NCBI GenBank assembly: GCA_944389885.1
Contig: CALXNZ010000008.1
Location: forward strand, 1 to 64,000
Direction: 5' to 3'
Origin: an uncultured Opitutales bacterium
GTDB taxonomy: Bacteria; Verrucomicrobiota; Verrucomicrobiia; Opitutales; Intestinicryptomonadaceae
DNA length: 64,000 bases
Shown here: positions 42,919 through 53,092 of the stretch, in pieces
Position numbering within the stretch: position 1 is the first letter of the stretch
How the letters are laid out: each line of letters begins with the position of its first letter
Translations under genes and position numbers: made by a program
The notes under the pieces: generated by a model
The model's database searches: none
What the model was told of the DNA's origin: nothing
Seen by the model: the letters and a program-made list of their open reading frames with translations, nothing else

Positions 42919-43671
42919 TTACTTTGCGGCTTCGGCGGCTTTTGCTATTGCGTAGTCGCGGTTCATCTTCGCGATGAAATCGAGCGTTATGCCTTTTGGG
43001 CATACAGCCTGGCATTCCCCGTAATTCGAGCAGTTGCCGAACCCGAGCTCGTCCATCTTCTCAACCATCGCTATCGTGCGGCGATTCCTTTCGGGAGCTC
43101 CCTGCGGCAAATAGTTGAGGTGGGATACCTTTGCCGAAGTAAATAGCATTGCCGACGCGTTCGGGCAAGCAGCAACGCATGCTCCGCAGCCTATGCAGGC
43201 GGCAGCGTCCATGGCCTTGTCGGCGATTTCCTTTGGTATCGGAATTGCGTTTGCGTCTTGAGGAGAGCCGATTCTCGCCGATATAAAGCCTCCCGCCTGC
43301 TGTATGAGGTCGAGGGCGTCGCGCGAAACAATAAGGTCCTGTTTCAGCGGGAAGGCCCCGGCTCTCCACGGTTCGACGACTATGGTGTCGCCGTCTTTGA
43401 ATTTGCGCATATGCAGTTGGCATACGGTGGTTTTGCGCTCCGGCCCGTGCGGAATGCCGTTTATGGTCATTGAGCACATGCCGCATATGCCTTCGCGGCA
43501 GTCGTGGTCGAATACTATCGGTTCTTTGTCTTGCGCGACAAGCTGTTCGTTAAGAATGTCGAACATTTCAAGAAACGAGCTGTCGGGACTGACATTGTCG
43601 ACGGTATAGGTTTCAAATTTGCCTTTTGCGGCTCCCTGTTTCTGTCTCCAGACTTTGAGATGTACTTTCAT
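42919..43671 (-). CDS. sdhB: Succinate dehydrogenase/fumarate reductase iron-sulfur subunit
   Basis: A 250-residue subunit carrying three clusters: 2Fe-2S in CREGICGMC with a distal Cys, then [12 protein letters not shown] and [12 protein letters not shown] for the 4Fe-4S and 3Fe-4S centres. It passes electrons between the flavoprotein and the cytochrome b subunit. Third gene of sdhC-sdhA-sdhB, 20 bases behind sdhA, then the terminator. The order and subunit type are those of class B enzymes that can work as succinate:menaquinone oxidoreductase or fumarate reductase. Confidence 0.96.
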   Translation of the reverse strand: MKVHLKVWRQKQGAAKGKFETYTVDNVSPDSSFLEMFDILNEQLVAQDKEPIVFDHDCREGICGMCSMTINGIPHGPERKTTVCQLHMRKFKDGDTIVVEPWRAGAFPLKQDLIVSRDALDLIQQAGGFISARIGSPQDANAIPIPKEIADKAMDAAACIGCGACVAACPNASAMLFTSAKVSHLNYLPQGAPERNRRTIAMVEKMDELGFGNCSNYGECQAVCPKGITLDFIAKMNRDYAIAKAAEAAK

Positions 43672-43691
43672 CTTTTTTTCCTAAATTTTGA

Positions 43692-45623
43692 TTATTTGTA
43701 TGAGCGTACGACGGGTTTTACTTCGTCGTGGGTGATGACTTCCTTATACAGGTTGGGAGCCTTGCCTTCGCCTGCGTATTCCCATACGGCAGCATAGGAA
43801 TATTCGGCGTCGTTGCGCTTTGCTTCGCCGTCTTCGGTCTGGTATTCGACCCTGAAGTGGGCTCCGCAGCTCTCATTGCGGTTTAGGGCGTCGAGGCACA
43901 TTACCTCCGCAAACTCGAGAAAATCCGCTACTCTTCCTGCGCGTTCGAGTTCGGTGTTGATGTTGTCTTCCGTGCCCACGACCTTTACATTTTTCCAGAA
44001 GTCTTCCCTTATCTTGGGTATTAGCTCCAAGGCTTTTTTTAAGCTTTCTTCAGAGCGGGCCATTCCGCAGTATTCCCACATGACTTTCCCGAGCTCTATA
44101 TGGAATTGGCGCGGGCTCTTGTTGCCCTTGACCGCCATGAGCTTTTCTATCTTGGCCCTGACTTCCTTCTCGACTTCGTCGAATTCCGAGCGGTCTGTCG
44201 AAATGTTTTTGGCTCCCACTCTCGCCAGATAATCGGGCAGTGTGTAGGGTATGACAAAGTATCCGTCGGCCAACCCCTGCATGAGCGCGGAAGCTCCGAG
44301 TCTGTTTGCGCCGTGGTCGGAGAAGTTTGCTTCGCCGAGGACAAAAAGGCCGGGAATTGTGCTCTGCAAGTTGTAATCTACCCAGAGTCCGCCCATCGTG
44401 TAGTGGGAGGCGGGATATATGCGCATCGGGGTTTCATAGGCGTTTTCCCCTGTTATGCGTTCGTACATTTCAAAGAGGTTGCCGTACTTTTCTTCGACAG
44501 TCTTGAGCCCGTCGCGTTTTATAGCGTCGGCAAAGTCCAGATATACTCCGCGGCGCTCGCCGTTTACAGCGGGGCCTACGCCTCTCCCGTCGTCGCACGC
44601 CTCTTTTGCTGCCCTTGAGGAAATATCGCGCGGGGCGAGGTTCCCGAAGCTTGGATATTTTCTTTCAAGGTAGTAGTCGCGGGCGTCTTCCGGAATGTCG
44701 TTTGGATTTTTTGTGCAATCTTCAGCCTTCTTTGGAACCCATACGCGGCCGTCGTTTCTCAGAGATTCGCTCATGAGAGTGAGCTTGCTTTGCTGGTCGC
44801 CGTGCTGGGGAATACAGGTGGGGTGTATTTGCGTAAAACACGGATTTGCGAATCCCGCGCCGCGCTTGTAGCAGCGATATGCCGCGGTGACGTTGCAGCC
44901 TTGGGCGTTTGTGGAGAGATAAAATACGTTTCCGTAGCCACCCGTGCAGAGCAGAACGGCGTCGGCGGCGTATCTTTCAATTTCCCCGGTGACGAGATTT
45001 CTTACGATTATGCCCTTGGCATGCCCGTCGACCTTTACGAGGTCGAGCATTTCGCGGCGGGTGTACATTTTTACTTTTCCCAGGCCTATTTGCCTTTCGA
45101 GGGCGGAATAGGCTCCGAGCAGAAGTTGTTGTCCGGTCTGCCCCCTCGCGTAAAAGGTGCGGCTCACTTGGGCGCCTCCAAAGGAGCGGTTTGCGAGCAA
45201 TCCGCCGTATTCTCTTGCGAAGGGAACTCCGAGAGCCACGCATTGGTCGATTATGTTTACGCTAACTTCGGCCAGGCGGTACACATTAGCTTCGCGCGAG
45301 CGGAAGTCTCCGCCTTTTACGGTGTCGTAGAAGAGTCTGTAAATGCTGTCGCCGTCGTTCTGATAGTTTTTGGCCGCGTTTATGCCGCCCTGGGCGGCTA
45401 TTGAGTGGGCGCGGCGCGGGCTGTCTTGATAGCAGAAGCATTTTATATTGTAGCCTTGCTCGGCGAGGCTTGCGGCCGCGCTGGCTCCGGCGAGCCCGCT
45501 GCCCACTACTATTACCGAGAATTTGCGGCGGTTCGACGGATTTACGAGTTTTGCGTGAAATTTAAAGTTTGACCACTTTTTTGAAATTTCACCCTCAGGA
45601 ATTTTTGAATCCAAATTCAACAT
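43692..45623 (-). CDS. sdhA: Succinate dehydrogenase/fumarate reductase flavoprotein subunit
   Basis: A 643-residue FAD subunit. FAD-binding start [20 protein letters not shown]; the flavinylation site is in [20 protein letters not shown]; substrate-binding residues lie in FARGQTGQQ-type sequence ([20 protein letters not shown]), HPTCIP and [17 protein letters not shown]. Longer N- and C-terminal parts are typical of the Bacteroidota-like form. Direction of use (succinate oxidation or fumarate reduction) cannot be read from sequence. Confidence 0.97.
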   Translation of the reverse strand: MLNLDSKIPEGEISKKWSNFKFHAKLVNPSNRRKFSVIVVGSGLAGASAAASLAEQGYNIKCFCYQDSPRRAHSIAAQGGINAAKNYQNDGDSIYRLFYDTVKGGDFRSREANVYRLAEVSVNIIDQCVALGVPFAREYGGLLANRSFGGAQVSRTFYARGQTGQQLLLGAYSALERQIGLGKVKMYTRREMLDLVKVDGHAKGIIVRNLVTGEIERYAADAVLLCTGGYGNVFYLSTNAQGCNVTAAYRCYKRGAGFANPCFTQIHPTCIPQHGDQQSKLTLMSESLRNDGRVWVPKKAEDCTKNPNDIPEDARDYYLERKYPSFGNLAPRDISSRAAKEACDDGRGVGPAVNGERRGVYLDFADAIKRDGLKTVEEKYGNLFEMYERITGENAYETPMRIYPASHYTMGGLWVDYNLQSTIPGLFVLGEANFSDHGANRLGASALMQGLADGYFVIPYTLPDYLARVGAKNISTDRSEFDEVEKEVRAKIEKLMAVKGNKSPRQFHIELGKVMWEYCGMARSEESLKKALELIPKIREDFWKNVKVVGTEDNINTELERAGRVADFLEFAEVMCLDALNRNESCGAHFRVEYQTEDGEAKRNDAEYSYAAVWEYAGEGKAPNLYKEVITHDEVKPVVRSYK

Positions 45624-45645
45624 GATATTGCCTGTCGTTGTTGGG

Positions 45646-46494
45646 TTATTTCGCCTTTACCGGCGCGGTGGAAGAGCAGGTTTTGCAGTTCTTCAGAAAA
45701 TTGTAATCGATGAAAATAGGAGTTTTATTTTGAGCTTTTTGGGCGTCGAACTGTTTCATCACTTCTTTTTGCGGGAGAATCTGGCACGGGGTATATTTTG
45801 AAACCAAGACGGAGAGCGGATTGAGCGAGAACCCCGCCGCCACAATCGTGCAATATATTACCGCTATTGCGTTGAGGCGGTACCTCCATTTTTCGTCGCG
45901 CATGCCTACGCTCTGGAACATGCTGGATACGCCGTGCGACAGATGGAAACCGATCAATATCATGGAAACTATATACGCTATTGCGACCCAGTCGTTGGAA
46001 AAAGCGACTATCATCATTGCATATACGTCGTGAATAGTCTTCCCCTCGTACATTCCGCTTGTAGCCACCCAATCGAGCTCTTTAAGTTCCGGGTTGAGAT
46101 TTATGACAGTATAGTGCATTATGTGCACTATTGCGAAGAGTAATATTATTATGCCCGAATAAATCATAGTTCTTGCCGCGGGCGACGACGCCAAACTCTT
46201 CTTTACCGCATAGGCTTGCGGCCTTGCGTTTCTATTTTCCACAACCAAGAGGAATGCTGTGAGGAAATGGAGCACAAAGCATGCCGCGAGCACTATTCTA
46301 AAGCCCCAGAGAAATTCCCACGGCAGAGTTTGCAGGAAATTCGCGTATGCGTTAATCGCGTTGGGGCCGCCTTCAAGCATTTGCAAGTTGCCAAGCATAT
46401 GCACCAGCAGAAACGACGCCAACACGAAGCCAGTAATTGCCATCACGAATTTTTTTATAAGCGACGACAGTAGTGTTCTTTTTAATTTACCCAT
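45646..46494 (-). CDS. sdhC: Succinate dehydrogenase/fumarate reductase cytochrome b subunit
   Basis: A 282-residue membrane subunit with five helices and haem-ligand histidines in [31 protein letters not shown] and [12 protein letters not shown], the single-chain di-haem class B type. The frame is open to 46575, but the ATG at 46494 ([18 protein letters not shown]) matches the usual start. No SD is visible. It is first in the operon, 22 bases before sdhA. The promoter region overlaps that of divergent fabG (134 bases between the starts). Confidence 0.93.
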   Translation of the reverse strand: MGKLKRTLLSSLIKKFVMAITGFVLASFLLVHMLGNLQMLEGGPNAINAYANFLQTLPWEFLWGFRIVLAACFVLHFLTAFLLVVENRNARPQAYAVKKSLASSPAARTMIYSGIIILLFAIVHIMHYTVINLNPELKELDWVATSGMYEGKTIHDVYAMMIVAFSNDWVAIAYIVSMILIGFHLSHGVSSMFQSVGMRDEKWRYRLNAIAVIYCTIVAAGFSLNPLSVLVSKYTPCQILPQKEVMKQFDAQKAQNKTPIFIDYNFLKNCKTCSSTAPVKAK

Positions 46495-46628
46495 GATTTT
46501 TTGACTCGATTTTGCTAAAAAAATTGAAGTTTTCAATAAGGCAAAACTCGCGGAGACTTTCAACACATTTTTCAAAATTTCTTAACAAAAAGCTTTTATT
46601 TTTTTAGGGCAAATTGTACTCTTAAAAA

Positions 46629-47378
46629 ATGGAAAAAATACTTGAAAACAAGGTTGCGCTCGTCAGTGGCGCGGGTAGGGGCATAGGCAGGGCAATAGCA
46701 TTGAAGCTTGCCGATGCGGGGGCGAAAGTGGTTTGCGTAAGCAAAAATCCGGCCTCTTGCGGCAAAGTTGCCGAAGACATAGTGTCCAAAGGCGGAATTG
46801 CCGAGGCGTTCGCCGCAGACGTTTCAAAACCCGCTGAAATAAAAGAACTTTGCGCTAATGTTATCAAGAAATACACCTGTGTTGACGTCCTCGTAAACAA
46901 TGCGGGGATTACCAAAGACAACCTGTTTATGAGAATGACGGACGATGAATGGGACGATGTAATAGCCACTAATCTCTCATCTTGCTTTCATATGACCCGC
47001 GGGCTTATTCGCGGAATGGTTTCGGCGCGTTGGGGCAGAATAATAAACATATCGTCGGTATCCGGGCAGATGGGCAACGCCGGCCAGGTAAACTATTCGG
47101 CGGCGAAGGCAGGCTTGATAGGCTTTACAAAATCGGTCGCAAGGGAAGTGGCTTCGCGCAACATAACGGTGAATGCCGTGGCTCCGGGCTTTGTGGAAAC
47201 CGATATGACGGCTTCTTTGCCTCCGGCGGTAATTGAAGGCGTTTCAAAATTCGTGCCTTTGAAAAGAATGGCAGTCGCCGATGAAATTGCGGCTGCAGTG
47301 TTATTTTTAGCCTCTCCGGAAGCGTCGTATATAACTGGGCAGGTCATATCAGTAAACGGCGGTCTTTTGATGCCCTAA
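46629..47378 (+). CDS. fabG: 3-oxoacyl-ACP reductase
   Basis: A 249-residue SDR that reduces 3-oxoacyl-ACP with NADPH in fatty acid elongation. SGAGRGIGRA nucleotide motif, NNAG at ~90, catalytic SSVSGQ...YSAAK, and AVAPGFVETDM. The C-terminal YITGQVISVNGGLLMP is typical FabG. Divergent from sdhCAB. Monocistronic with a clear terminator. No SD. Confidence 0.93.
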   Translation: MEKILENKVALVSGAGRGIGRAIALKLADAGAKVVCVSKNPASCGKVAEDIVSKGGIAEAFAADVSKPAEIKELCANVIKKYTCVDVLVNNAGITKDNLFMRMTDDEWDDVIATNLSSCFHMTRGLIRGMVSARWGRIINISSVSGQMGNAGQVNYSAAKAGLIGFTKSVAREVASRNITVNAVAPGFVETDMTASLPPAVIEGVSKFVPLKRMAVADEIAAAVLFLASPEASYITGQVISVNGGLLMP

Positions 47379-47429
47379 TTTATCCTTTAAGTATCTTTGT
47401 AAATATTTGAATATAACCATCTTTTCTTT

Positions 47430-47457
47430 AGAATCCCATTTTTATGGGATTCTTTTT
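47430..47457 (+). terminator. Terminator after fabG
   Basis: AGAATCCCAT and ATGGGATTCT form a 10-bp perfect stem with a TTTT loop, followed by TTTT. Confidence 0.88.
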
Positions 47458-47633
47458 ATATTATTCGTTAAACTTTTCCTTATAAATACTGTTATATTTT
47501 TCATAAGATTCTAATTATCAGAATAATAAGTAATATTTTACTCGAATTTTATTAAAACGTATTGACTTTTATATGAGATAATACTAATAACCGAAATGAA
47601 ATCTAACGAATTCAATTTGATTATGAGTTTATT

Positions 47634-50513
47634 ATGAAAATGAGATTTGTAGCGGTTGTGGCACTCTTATTTGCATGTGCTTTTTCGGCTCACGCCGAAA
47701 CTTACGTTTATATACAATCGACTCAAATGTCGTCTTCTAGTACTGGTGGAAATACGGCGTGGCAATGTAGCAGTGACCGTTGCTGGTATCTGGCTTCCGA
47801 TGTTATGACCGACGGCGTAATAGATGCCGAGAAATTGAAAACCGCCGCCCCCGCTCAAATTTATAAACCCCAACCGGGCGATAGCGTAATTTTTGCCGCT
47901 TATCAGGGGGGTACTACGGATAAGGAGAATAATCCATATCGCAACGGAGAAACTCCGGATCCCGGCTACATTTGGCAGCTCTATCCCAGTTTTCATAACG
48001 CCAGCGTCCCCTTAACTGTTGAGAATATGGATGTGGGCTTTGACAGCTCTTTTGAGTTTAGGACTTCCTCAAACAATTTTAGCTTTATAACGGTGAATCT
48101 CGACGGTAAGGCCGGTAATCACGATAACAATATATTCACCGTGAACGACACCCTCTCTGTCACCGGCGGTAAAAACGTAAGAATATACGGTTATGCAAAC
48201 ACCTTTGTCGACGATACTCTTACAAGATATTCAAATTGGACTTTAGTGGACCTGAACAAAGTCAATGTCAAGACGACTGATACAGCCGATGGAGCGTCGG
48301 CCTCTTTTCAAGTGTCTGACTATGTTAATGAAATGCGGCTTGGCGTTTCAAAATCCGACGACGGCGTATATTCTGTTAGAGAAAATGCGACTTCTGTTGT
48401 AGGAGCCAACTCGGTTTTGCGCTTGGGCAGCAACAACCAGGAAAACAATTCTGCTAATTTCTATCTTGGCAATATCAATAATTCCGGGGTGATATCGCTC
48501 GAAGGTTCTTCCACAACCCATAATGTATTGGGTACGATAAATAATCTTGCCGATCCCGACAATCCGGGGGCGGTAAATATTACAGGGGGTACTATTAACT
48601 CTTTAAATGTCAATGGGGGCACAATAAATATGACAGGGGGAACCTTGGATGGCACCCTAAACACAAATTCGGAGTTTTATACGACAAACGGAATGGACGT
48701 GACATTTACAGAGAATAGCGTAGTAAACGCCACTACCCATCGCTTTTGGATAAATTTTACGGCCGAGATAGGTGGAGGAACTGCTATAACCGGGTCTTAC
48801 AGTAAAGATGTAAATCTCTTAGGTGTTTTGAATTTTACGGGAGACGGAATAAATTATGGGGATTACGGCAGCGGCAAGCCAATAACACAGGTGAATATAT
48901 GCGGCAAAAGTGTAAATATAAACGAGATAAATTTCAACGGCGGATTTTACTATAGGGAAGACGGAACTACTGGAAATACCATTGATTATGGGAATCGCAT
49001 ATCTTCAAACTCGAGCATGAATATAAATAAGCTTACATATTCCGGCTCCGAGAGCGACAGCCTGATGGCAAAACAATTCCTTTATATTTTAAATAACAGC
49101 AGCGGGGGATATATCCACATAGGCTCTTTTGAGTTTAAAGGTTCCGACGATTCCGCGAATCCCACCCAATATTCAGAAGCCCGCATAAATTCTTGGATGG
49201 GCTCCGCCGATGTGGATACTCTTTCTTTTACGGGTTTCGTAAAAAGCCGCTCACAATTAGACTTGCACGGTACGGATACATTCAAAATAGGCACTTTGTT
49301 TGCAGAGGCCGCATTTTATCTCAACCATCAGTATAATTCTTCTGTCGCCACGTATAAAGGTTCGGATATAAGCATCTCCAACTTTGAAACGTCTTTTAAT
49401 TCCGCAGGGACAAGCGAAATACGCGCAAAAACTTTAACCGTGGAAAATGCAACAATTGAAAACGCATCTTCCGGAGATGTTTATGTGGCCGTTGACGTAT
49501 TCGAGTCGGCAAAGATAAACAATCTTACTTTGGGGTCGGATACGGGACCTGTTATGGTTATGTATCTAAAAGGTTCAACCCATGTTGATTCCGGGGAGAC
49601 TGTCGATAATCGTGATACTTTTTCTTTCGGTAATGTCACAATCAAGAATTCCGGGGTGCTTCAAGCTGGAGGATATATTAAGGACGGCGCAGAATACAAT
49701 GTGACGTTTGATTCTGTCACCATTGAGAATTCCGGTTCCATTCAGTTGGGATATGTGGCTGAAAATGTAGATATTCCGTTTTATGCGAAAATAGGTAAAC
49801 TTGAAGGCACAAGCGGAAATATTAGCACCTATGTGATATCGGGCGGGTCGCCTTCGTATCATACAATTTTGACTTTGGGAAACGATACTTTGGCGTCGAG
49901 TTTATACGGCGGGGCCATAAGCGAACCCGGATCTTCTTATAATACTGTCTTAGATATAATAAAAGAAGGCACAAACACTCAAATACTGTCCGGATGGAAT
50001 AACTTTAAAGGCAGCGTGGAAGTTAAAGGTGGTACCCTCTTCCTATCGCATGTTGACACGGTGAGTTCCGTAAAGCTGAATGGCGGAAATTTTGGCGTGT
50101 ACGGTTCGAATTTAATGGTGAATAGTATAGATTATATTTCCGGAAAGTTCGCATACGATTTTGCCGCATCTAAAAATTGTGTGTTAGTGCTTGATAGTAA
50201 ATCTCTCACTGGAGATATAGGGGCGGATTCATTCGCTTATTCAAATATATCCGAGGGGGAGCAGCTCTGGCTCTTTAATTTTACCGACGGGCAAATGAAC
50301 GATTCTTTGAAATCCATAATAGAGTCGGAAGATAATGGGGCTTACAGCTATATAGATGCTGCGACCGGGTTTACTTATAAGGCTACTTACGCTGAAAATG
50401 GAGGCGTATTTATGGTGGACTTTTCTTATGTCATACCTGAACCGGCGGAAATTGGAATGGTTTTCGGATTTGCGGCTTTAGCGTTTGTGGCGATGAAGCG
50501 CAGGCGCAGTTAG
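47634..50513 (+). CDS. Large PEP-CTERM-type surface protein
   Basis: A 959-residue exported protein. Signal peptide ends at AHA (~21). The body is Asn/Ser/Gly/Thr-rich beta sequence with short autotransporter-like repeats (GGTINSLNVNGGTINMTGGT at ~315-335), suggesting a beta-helix. The C-terminus is VIPEPAEIG, a hydrophobic helix (MVFGFAALAFVAM) and KRRRS, the tripartite PEP-CTERM sorting signal recognised by exosortases, so final location is probably the cell surface or exopolysaccharide layer. Few cysteines. A TTGACT lies at 47562-47567, with no good -10. No SD. Bounded by terminators on both sides. No exosortase gene is in the window. Confidence 0.82.
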   Translation: MKMRFVAVVALLFACAFSAHAETYVYIQSTQMSSSSTGGNTAWQCSSDRCWYLASDVMTDGVIDAEKLKTAAPAQIYKPQPGDSVIFAAYQGGTTDKENNPYRNGETPDPGYIWQLYPSFHNASVPLTVENMDVGFDSSFEFRTSSNNFSFITVNLDGKAGNHDNNIFTVNDTLSVTGGKNVRIYGYANTFVDDTLTRYSNWTLVDLNKVNVKTTDTADGASASFQVSDYVNEMRLGVSKSDDGVYSVRENATSVVGANSVLRLGSNNQENNSANFYLGNINNSGVISLEGSSTTHNVLGTINNLADPDNPGAVNITGGTINSLNVNGGTINMTGGTLDGTLNTNSEFYTTNGMDVTFTENSVVNATTHRFWINFTAEIGGGTAITGSYSKDVNLLGVLNFTGDGINYGDYGSGKPITQVNICGKSVNINEINFNGGFYYREDGTTGNTIDYGNRISSNSSMNINKLTYSGSESDSLMAKQFLYILNNSSGGYIHIGSFEFKGSDDSANPTQYSEARINSWMGSADVDTLSFTGFVKSRSQLDLHGTDTFKIGTLFAEAAFYLNHQYNSSVATYKGSDISISNFETSFNSAGTSEIRAKTLTVENATIENASSGDVYVAVDVFESAKINNLTLGSDTGPVMVMYLKGSTHVDSGETVDNRDTFSFGNVTIKNSGVLQAGGYIKDGAEYNVTFDSVTIENSGSIQLGYVAENVDIPFYAKIGKLEGTSGNISTYVISGGSPSYHTILTLGNDTLASSLYGGAISEPGSSYNTVLDIIKEGTNTQILSGWNNFKGSVEVKGGTLFLSHVDTVSSVKLNGGNFGVYGSNLMVNSIDYISGKFAYDFAASKNCVLVLDSKSLTGDIGADSFAYSNISEGEQLWLFNFTDGQMNDSLKSIIESEDNGAYSYIDAATGFTYKATYAENGGVFMVDFSYVIPEPAEIGMVFGFAALAFVAMKRRRS

Positions 50514-50556
50514 GTTGGGACGTAATTTCATTTTTCGCCTTTGTTCAAAGATTCCG

Positions 50557-50605
50557 AAAAAAGCAAGCCCCCGAAGATATATAAATCTTCGGGGGCTTGC
50601 TTTTT
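50557..50605. terminator. Long bidirectional terminator
   Basis: A 21-22-bp stem (GCAAGCCCCCGAAGAT and its complement) with A-run and T-run ends and a 6-base loop sits between the convergent surface-protein and HPr genes and serves both. Confidence 0.9.
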
Positions 50606-50622
50606 AAAAATGAAATTGTCAA

Positions 50623-50904
50623 TTATTCTTCGTCGAATTTGCGATTAAAAAGGTCCTCAATTTCGTCGAGCATAGCCGAAGCGTCTTCGCCTTCGGCTAT
50701 GAATTTTATTTGCGAGCCTTTACCAGCTGCGAGCATCATGAGGCTCATAATGCTTTTACCGTTGACCTCTTCGCCGTCTTTTTCGACTTTGACGTCTGTG
50801 TCCGAGTATTTATTGGAAATGCGCACAATCATTGCCGCAGGGCGTGCGTGAATCCCCATCTTATTTTGAACGGTGAGGGTGCGTGTTTCTTCTTGGGTTG
50901 GCAT
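50623..50904 (-). CDS. HPr-family phosphocarrier
   Basis: A 93-residue HPr-like protein. GIHARPAAM holds the phosphorylatable H19; GKSIMSLMMLAAGKG holds the regulatory S51 region. The frame opens far upstream (50994), but that part overlaps a terminator; the ATG at 50904 with GGAA six bases before it is chosen. No PTS enzyme genes are nearby. HPr without a full PTS often serves as a regulator of carbon metabolism via HprK. Confidence 0.92.
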   Translation of the reverse strand: MPTQEETRTLTVQNKMGIHARPAAMIVRISNKYSDTDVKVEKDGEEVNGKSIMSLMMLAAGKGSQIKFIAEGEDASAMLDEIEDLFNRKFDEE

Positions 50905-50965
50905 AAGCGTTTCCATGTTGATAAAAAATGTGATGTTGCGGAAAGTTTCAAATCCGTCAAGCATA

Positions 50966-50997
50966 AAAATGCCGCCTTTATTTAAAGGCGGCATTTT
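50966..50997 (-). terminator. Terminator of the FadL-like gene
   Basis: AAAATGCCGCCTTTA and TAAAGGCGGCATTTT form a 15-bp stem with a 2-base loop, 14 bases beyond the FadL-like stop codon. Confidence 0.85.
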
Positions 50998-51011
50998 GCG
51001 TATATAAAATA

Positions 51012-52289
51012 TTAAAACTTATAGCCTATTTGTACTGAAACCACATGGGCTCTTCCTTCAAAATAGCCTTCTATTTCAGAACTGAAGGGTAGGCCGTTTA
51101 TAGTAGTTTTATCATTCATATTTGGTTCGTCGCAAAATAGTATGTATGTGTATGCCAGGTCTATATTAAAATTCTCATATTTGTAACCTATGCCGCCGGA
51201 GAACCAAATTCTGTCGGTGCAGGGGATTCTGGCATAGCGGTGTTTTGAGTCTTTTATGGGAGTTTGGTCCCATGCCGTACCGAGCCTTATAACGAGGTCG
51301 TCGTTTTCAAGGGGGAAGAAGTGTATACCGGCGCAGACTCTGGAGGTATTTCGCCAATCTTCATCTTGGTTGCATGCGGGATTGCTCGGGTCGGCGGTGT
51401 TCGATATATAGAGCCTATCGAAACATGACCACAGAGTGTATGAATAATCAATCATCAGCGCAAAACGTTTGAGGTCCCCGCGGAGCCTTTGATACCAGCC
51501 TACTGTAAACGATTGGGGAAGATCCAGATCACATTCAACAGGATATATTACGCTGTCGTTTCTATGGTTGTTTCCGGTAATATTGTGGCTGACTTCGCTT
51601 CTCCATTGGAATCCAAAACGTCCGTCTTCGGCGTAGTTGACAGTAAAGCCGATATTGCCTCCCACCGACCAACTTGAACCTGTGACGGTATATTCATTTA
51701 TAAGGTCGGGAGATGATGAAAGGTTTGCGTGCAACCACTGGGCTGAAACGCCTCCAGATATAGACAGATAATCGTTTATTTTGTACGCCACGCTCGGATT
51801 GATATCGAAAGTGGTCAGATTGCTATTTAGGGCCATTTGCCTTCCGACCCAGTCGTCATCGTAGTCTGTTTCAAGGGCGTAGGGAGCCGTCACCGACAGC
51901 GACAGAAGGATATCTTCTGTGAGTTGGTGGAGAACAAAAAAGTTCGGAACAACGTTCACGCAACCGGCGTCGCCGCTCTTGCCGGTTCTTCCGTCTATGG
52001 GATTTGGATCTGGCGGGAAATTGGAAACTGCTTTGGTACATACGAAGTCGAACTTGGAGATTACGATATTTCCCGCCAAGTCGACTTTAGTTTCGCCTAC
52101 TTTTAGGCCGGCATTGAATCCCGATGAAGGATTCCAAAATGCGGCGGAAGCGTCCGCATTTGCGTTGACAGAGGAACCGGCGAGAGCCGTTCCCAAATTA
52201 GAGGCGCCTTGTTCCAGGGTTTGAAAGCCGGAACCGAAAACCGCCGTAGCGCCAAATAGGGCGCTCATAGCGAATAATCCTTTTTTCAT
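51012..52289 (-). CDS. FadL/OmpP1-type outer membrane transporter
   Basis: A 425-residue outer-membrane beta-barrel. Signal peptide to ~19, then the FadL hatch motif SGFQTLEQGASNLGTALAGS and ASAAFWNPS. Alternating strands run to the C-terminal VVSVQIGYKF ending in Phe, the barrel-insertion signal. FadL proteins import long-chain fatty acids or other hydrophobic molecules. Several cysteines (C84, C108-type loops) may form extracellular bridges. On the opposite strand to acpP, with a shared 380-base upstream region. Confidence 0.9.
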   Translation of the reverse strand: MKKGLFAMSALFGATAVFGSGFQTLEQGASNLGTALAGSSVNANADASAAFWNPSSGFNAGLKVGETKVDLAGNIVISKFDFVCTKAVSNFPPDPNPIDGRTGKSGDAGCVNVVPNFFVLHQLTEDILLSLSVTAPYALETDYDDDWVGRQMALNSNLTTFDINPSVAYKINDYLSISGGVSAQWLHANLSSSPDLINEYTVTGSSWSVGGNIGFTVNYAEDGRFGFQWRSEVSHNITGNNHRNDSVIYPVECDLDLPQSFTVGWYQRLRGDLKRFALMIDYSYTLWSCFDRLYISNTADPSNPACNQDEDWRNTSRVCAGIHFFPLENDDLVIRLGTAWDQTPIKDSKHRYARIPCTDRIWFSGGIGYKYENFNIDLAYTYILFCDEPNMNDKTTINGLPFSSEIEGYFEGRAHVVSVQIGYKF

Positions 52290-52669
52290 AATAATCGAGT
52301 TTATGATTTTATAAATCTTCCATAATTGGCGAAAGATTTTGGGCGGGAAGTGTGAACCTTTGACGATAAATTAAAAGCTTTTTTTTCGATTTTTATTTTT
52401 TTAACTATATTTAGTTTTGCAAGATACGAAAATCGCGGCGGAATTTGTTCCAATTTTTGTTCTAATATTATCTTTAAGTATTGGGAATTCTGGAAGTTCC
52501 CAATTTTTATTTAAACATAAAATATGGATTCTCTGGTTTTTATCGAGCTTTTGTTCTATTTATGGAGAAATAAAGAAATAAAAAAAACTTTACAAAAAGT
52601 GTAAAAAGGGTTTGAGTCGCCAAAATCTCATATATGAGTTAATAAAAATAACAATATAAAGACACCATC
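52290..52669. other. Divergent intergenic region between the FadL-like gene and acpP
   Basis: 380 AT-rich bases with no gene I can support. A TATAAA near 52307 on the minus strand may serve the FadL-like gene. A perfect palindrome CTCATATATGAG lies at 52627-52638 upstream of acpP. A hairpin is listed separately. Confidence 0.5.
52480..52508 (+). promoter_or_regulatory. Orphan hairpin with T-run
   Basis: ATTGGGAA and TTCCCAAT form an 8-bp stem with a 9-base loop, followed by TTTTT on the plus strand. It looks like a terminator, but no plus-strand gene precedes it. It may end a small RNA or act as attenuator. Confidence 0.35.
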
Positions 52670-52930
52670 ATGTCAGACTCAGATATCGAAAAGAAAGTAA
52701 AAGAAATAATCGTAAACCAGCTCAGCGTCAATGAAGAGCAAATCACCCCCGAGGCCAGCTTTATAGATGACCTCGGAGCCGATTCGCTGGACACCGTTGA
52801 ACTCATCATGGCTTTTGAAGACGAGTTTAAGGATCAGATTGGCGGAGGGGAAATTCCCGAGTCGGACGCGGAGAAACTCACTACGGTGAGCAAGGTTATC
52901 GAATATATCAAGGAAAAGAGCAAGAAATAA
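52670..52930 (+). CDS. acpP: Acyl carrier protein
   Basis: An 86-residue acidic helical protein. The phosphopantetheine attachment serine is S39 in [10 protein letters not shown], with flanking FIDDLG and helix III ([15 protein letters not shown]). It carries growing acyl chains in type II fatty acid synthesis. fabF follows after 162 bases. No SD; the upstream AATATAAAGACACCATC is A-rich. Confidence 0.97.
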   Translation: MSDSDIEKKVKEIIVNQLSVNEEQITPEASFIDDLGADSLDTVELIMAFEDEFKDQIGGGEIPESDAEKLTTVSKVIEYIKEKSKK

Positions 52931-53049
52931 AACGTTCTTGCGCCTTGTCGATTTCGCCGGCCCGTCGCAGCATAAGTAGCTGAACGGGTTGTTTTTTGCA
53001 GGAGGAACCCGGCTTTTATTTTGCGGGGTTTGCTTTAATATTTAATCCG

Positions 53050-53091
53050 CTTTCCAAAAGGAGATTTTATCTTTCCAAAAGGAGATTTTAT
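53050..53091 (+). repeat. Tandem duplication of the fabF ribosome binding site
   Basis: A 21-base unit (CTTTCCAAAAGGAGATTTTAT) occurs twice without gap, at 53050-53070 and 53071-53091. Each holds AAAAGGAG. The second copy is 8 bases from the ATG at 53093. Confidence 0.9.
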
Positions 53092-53092
53092 T

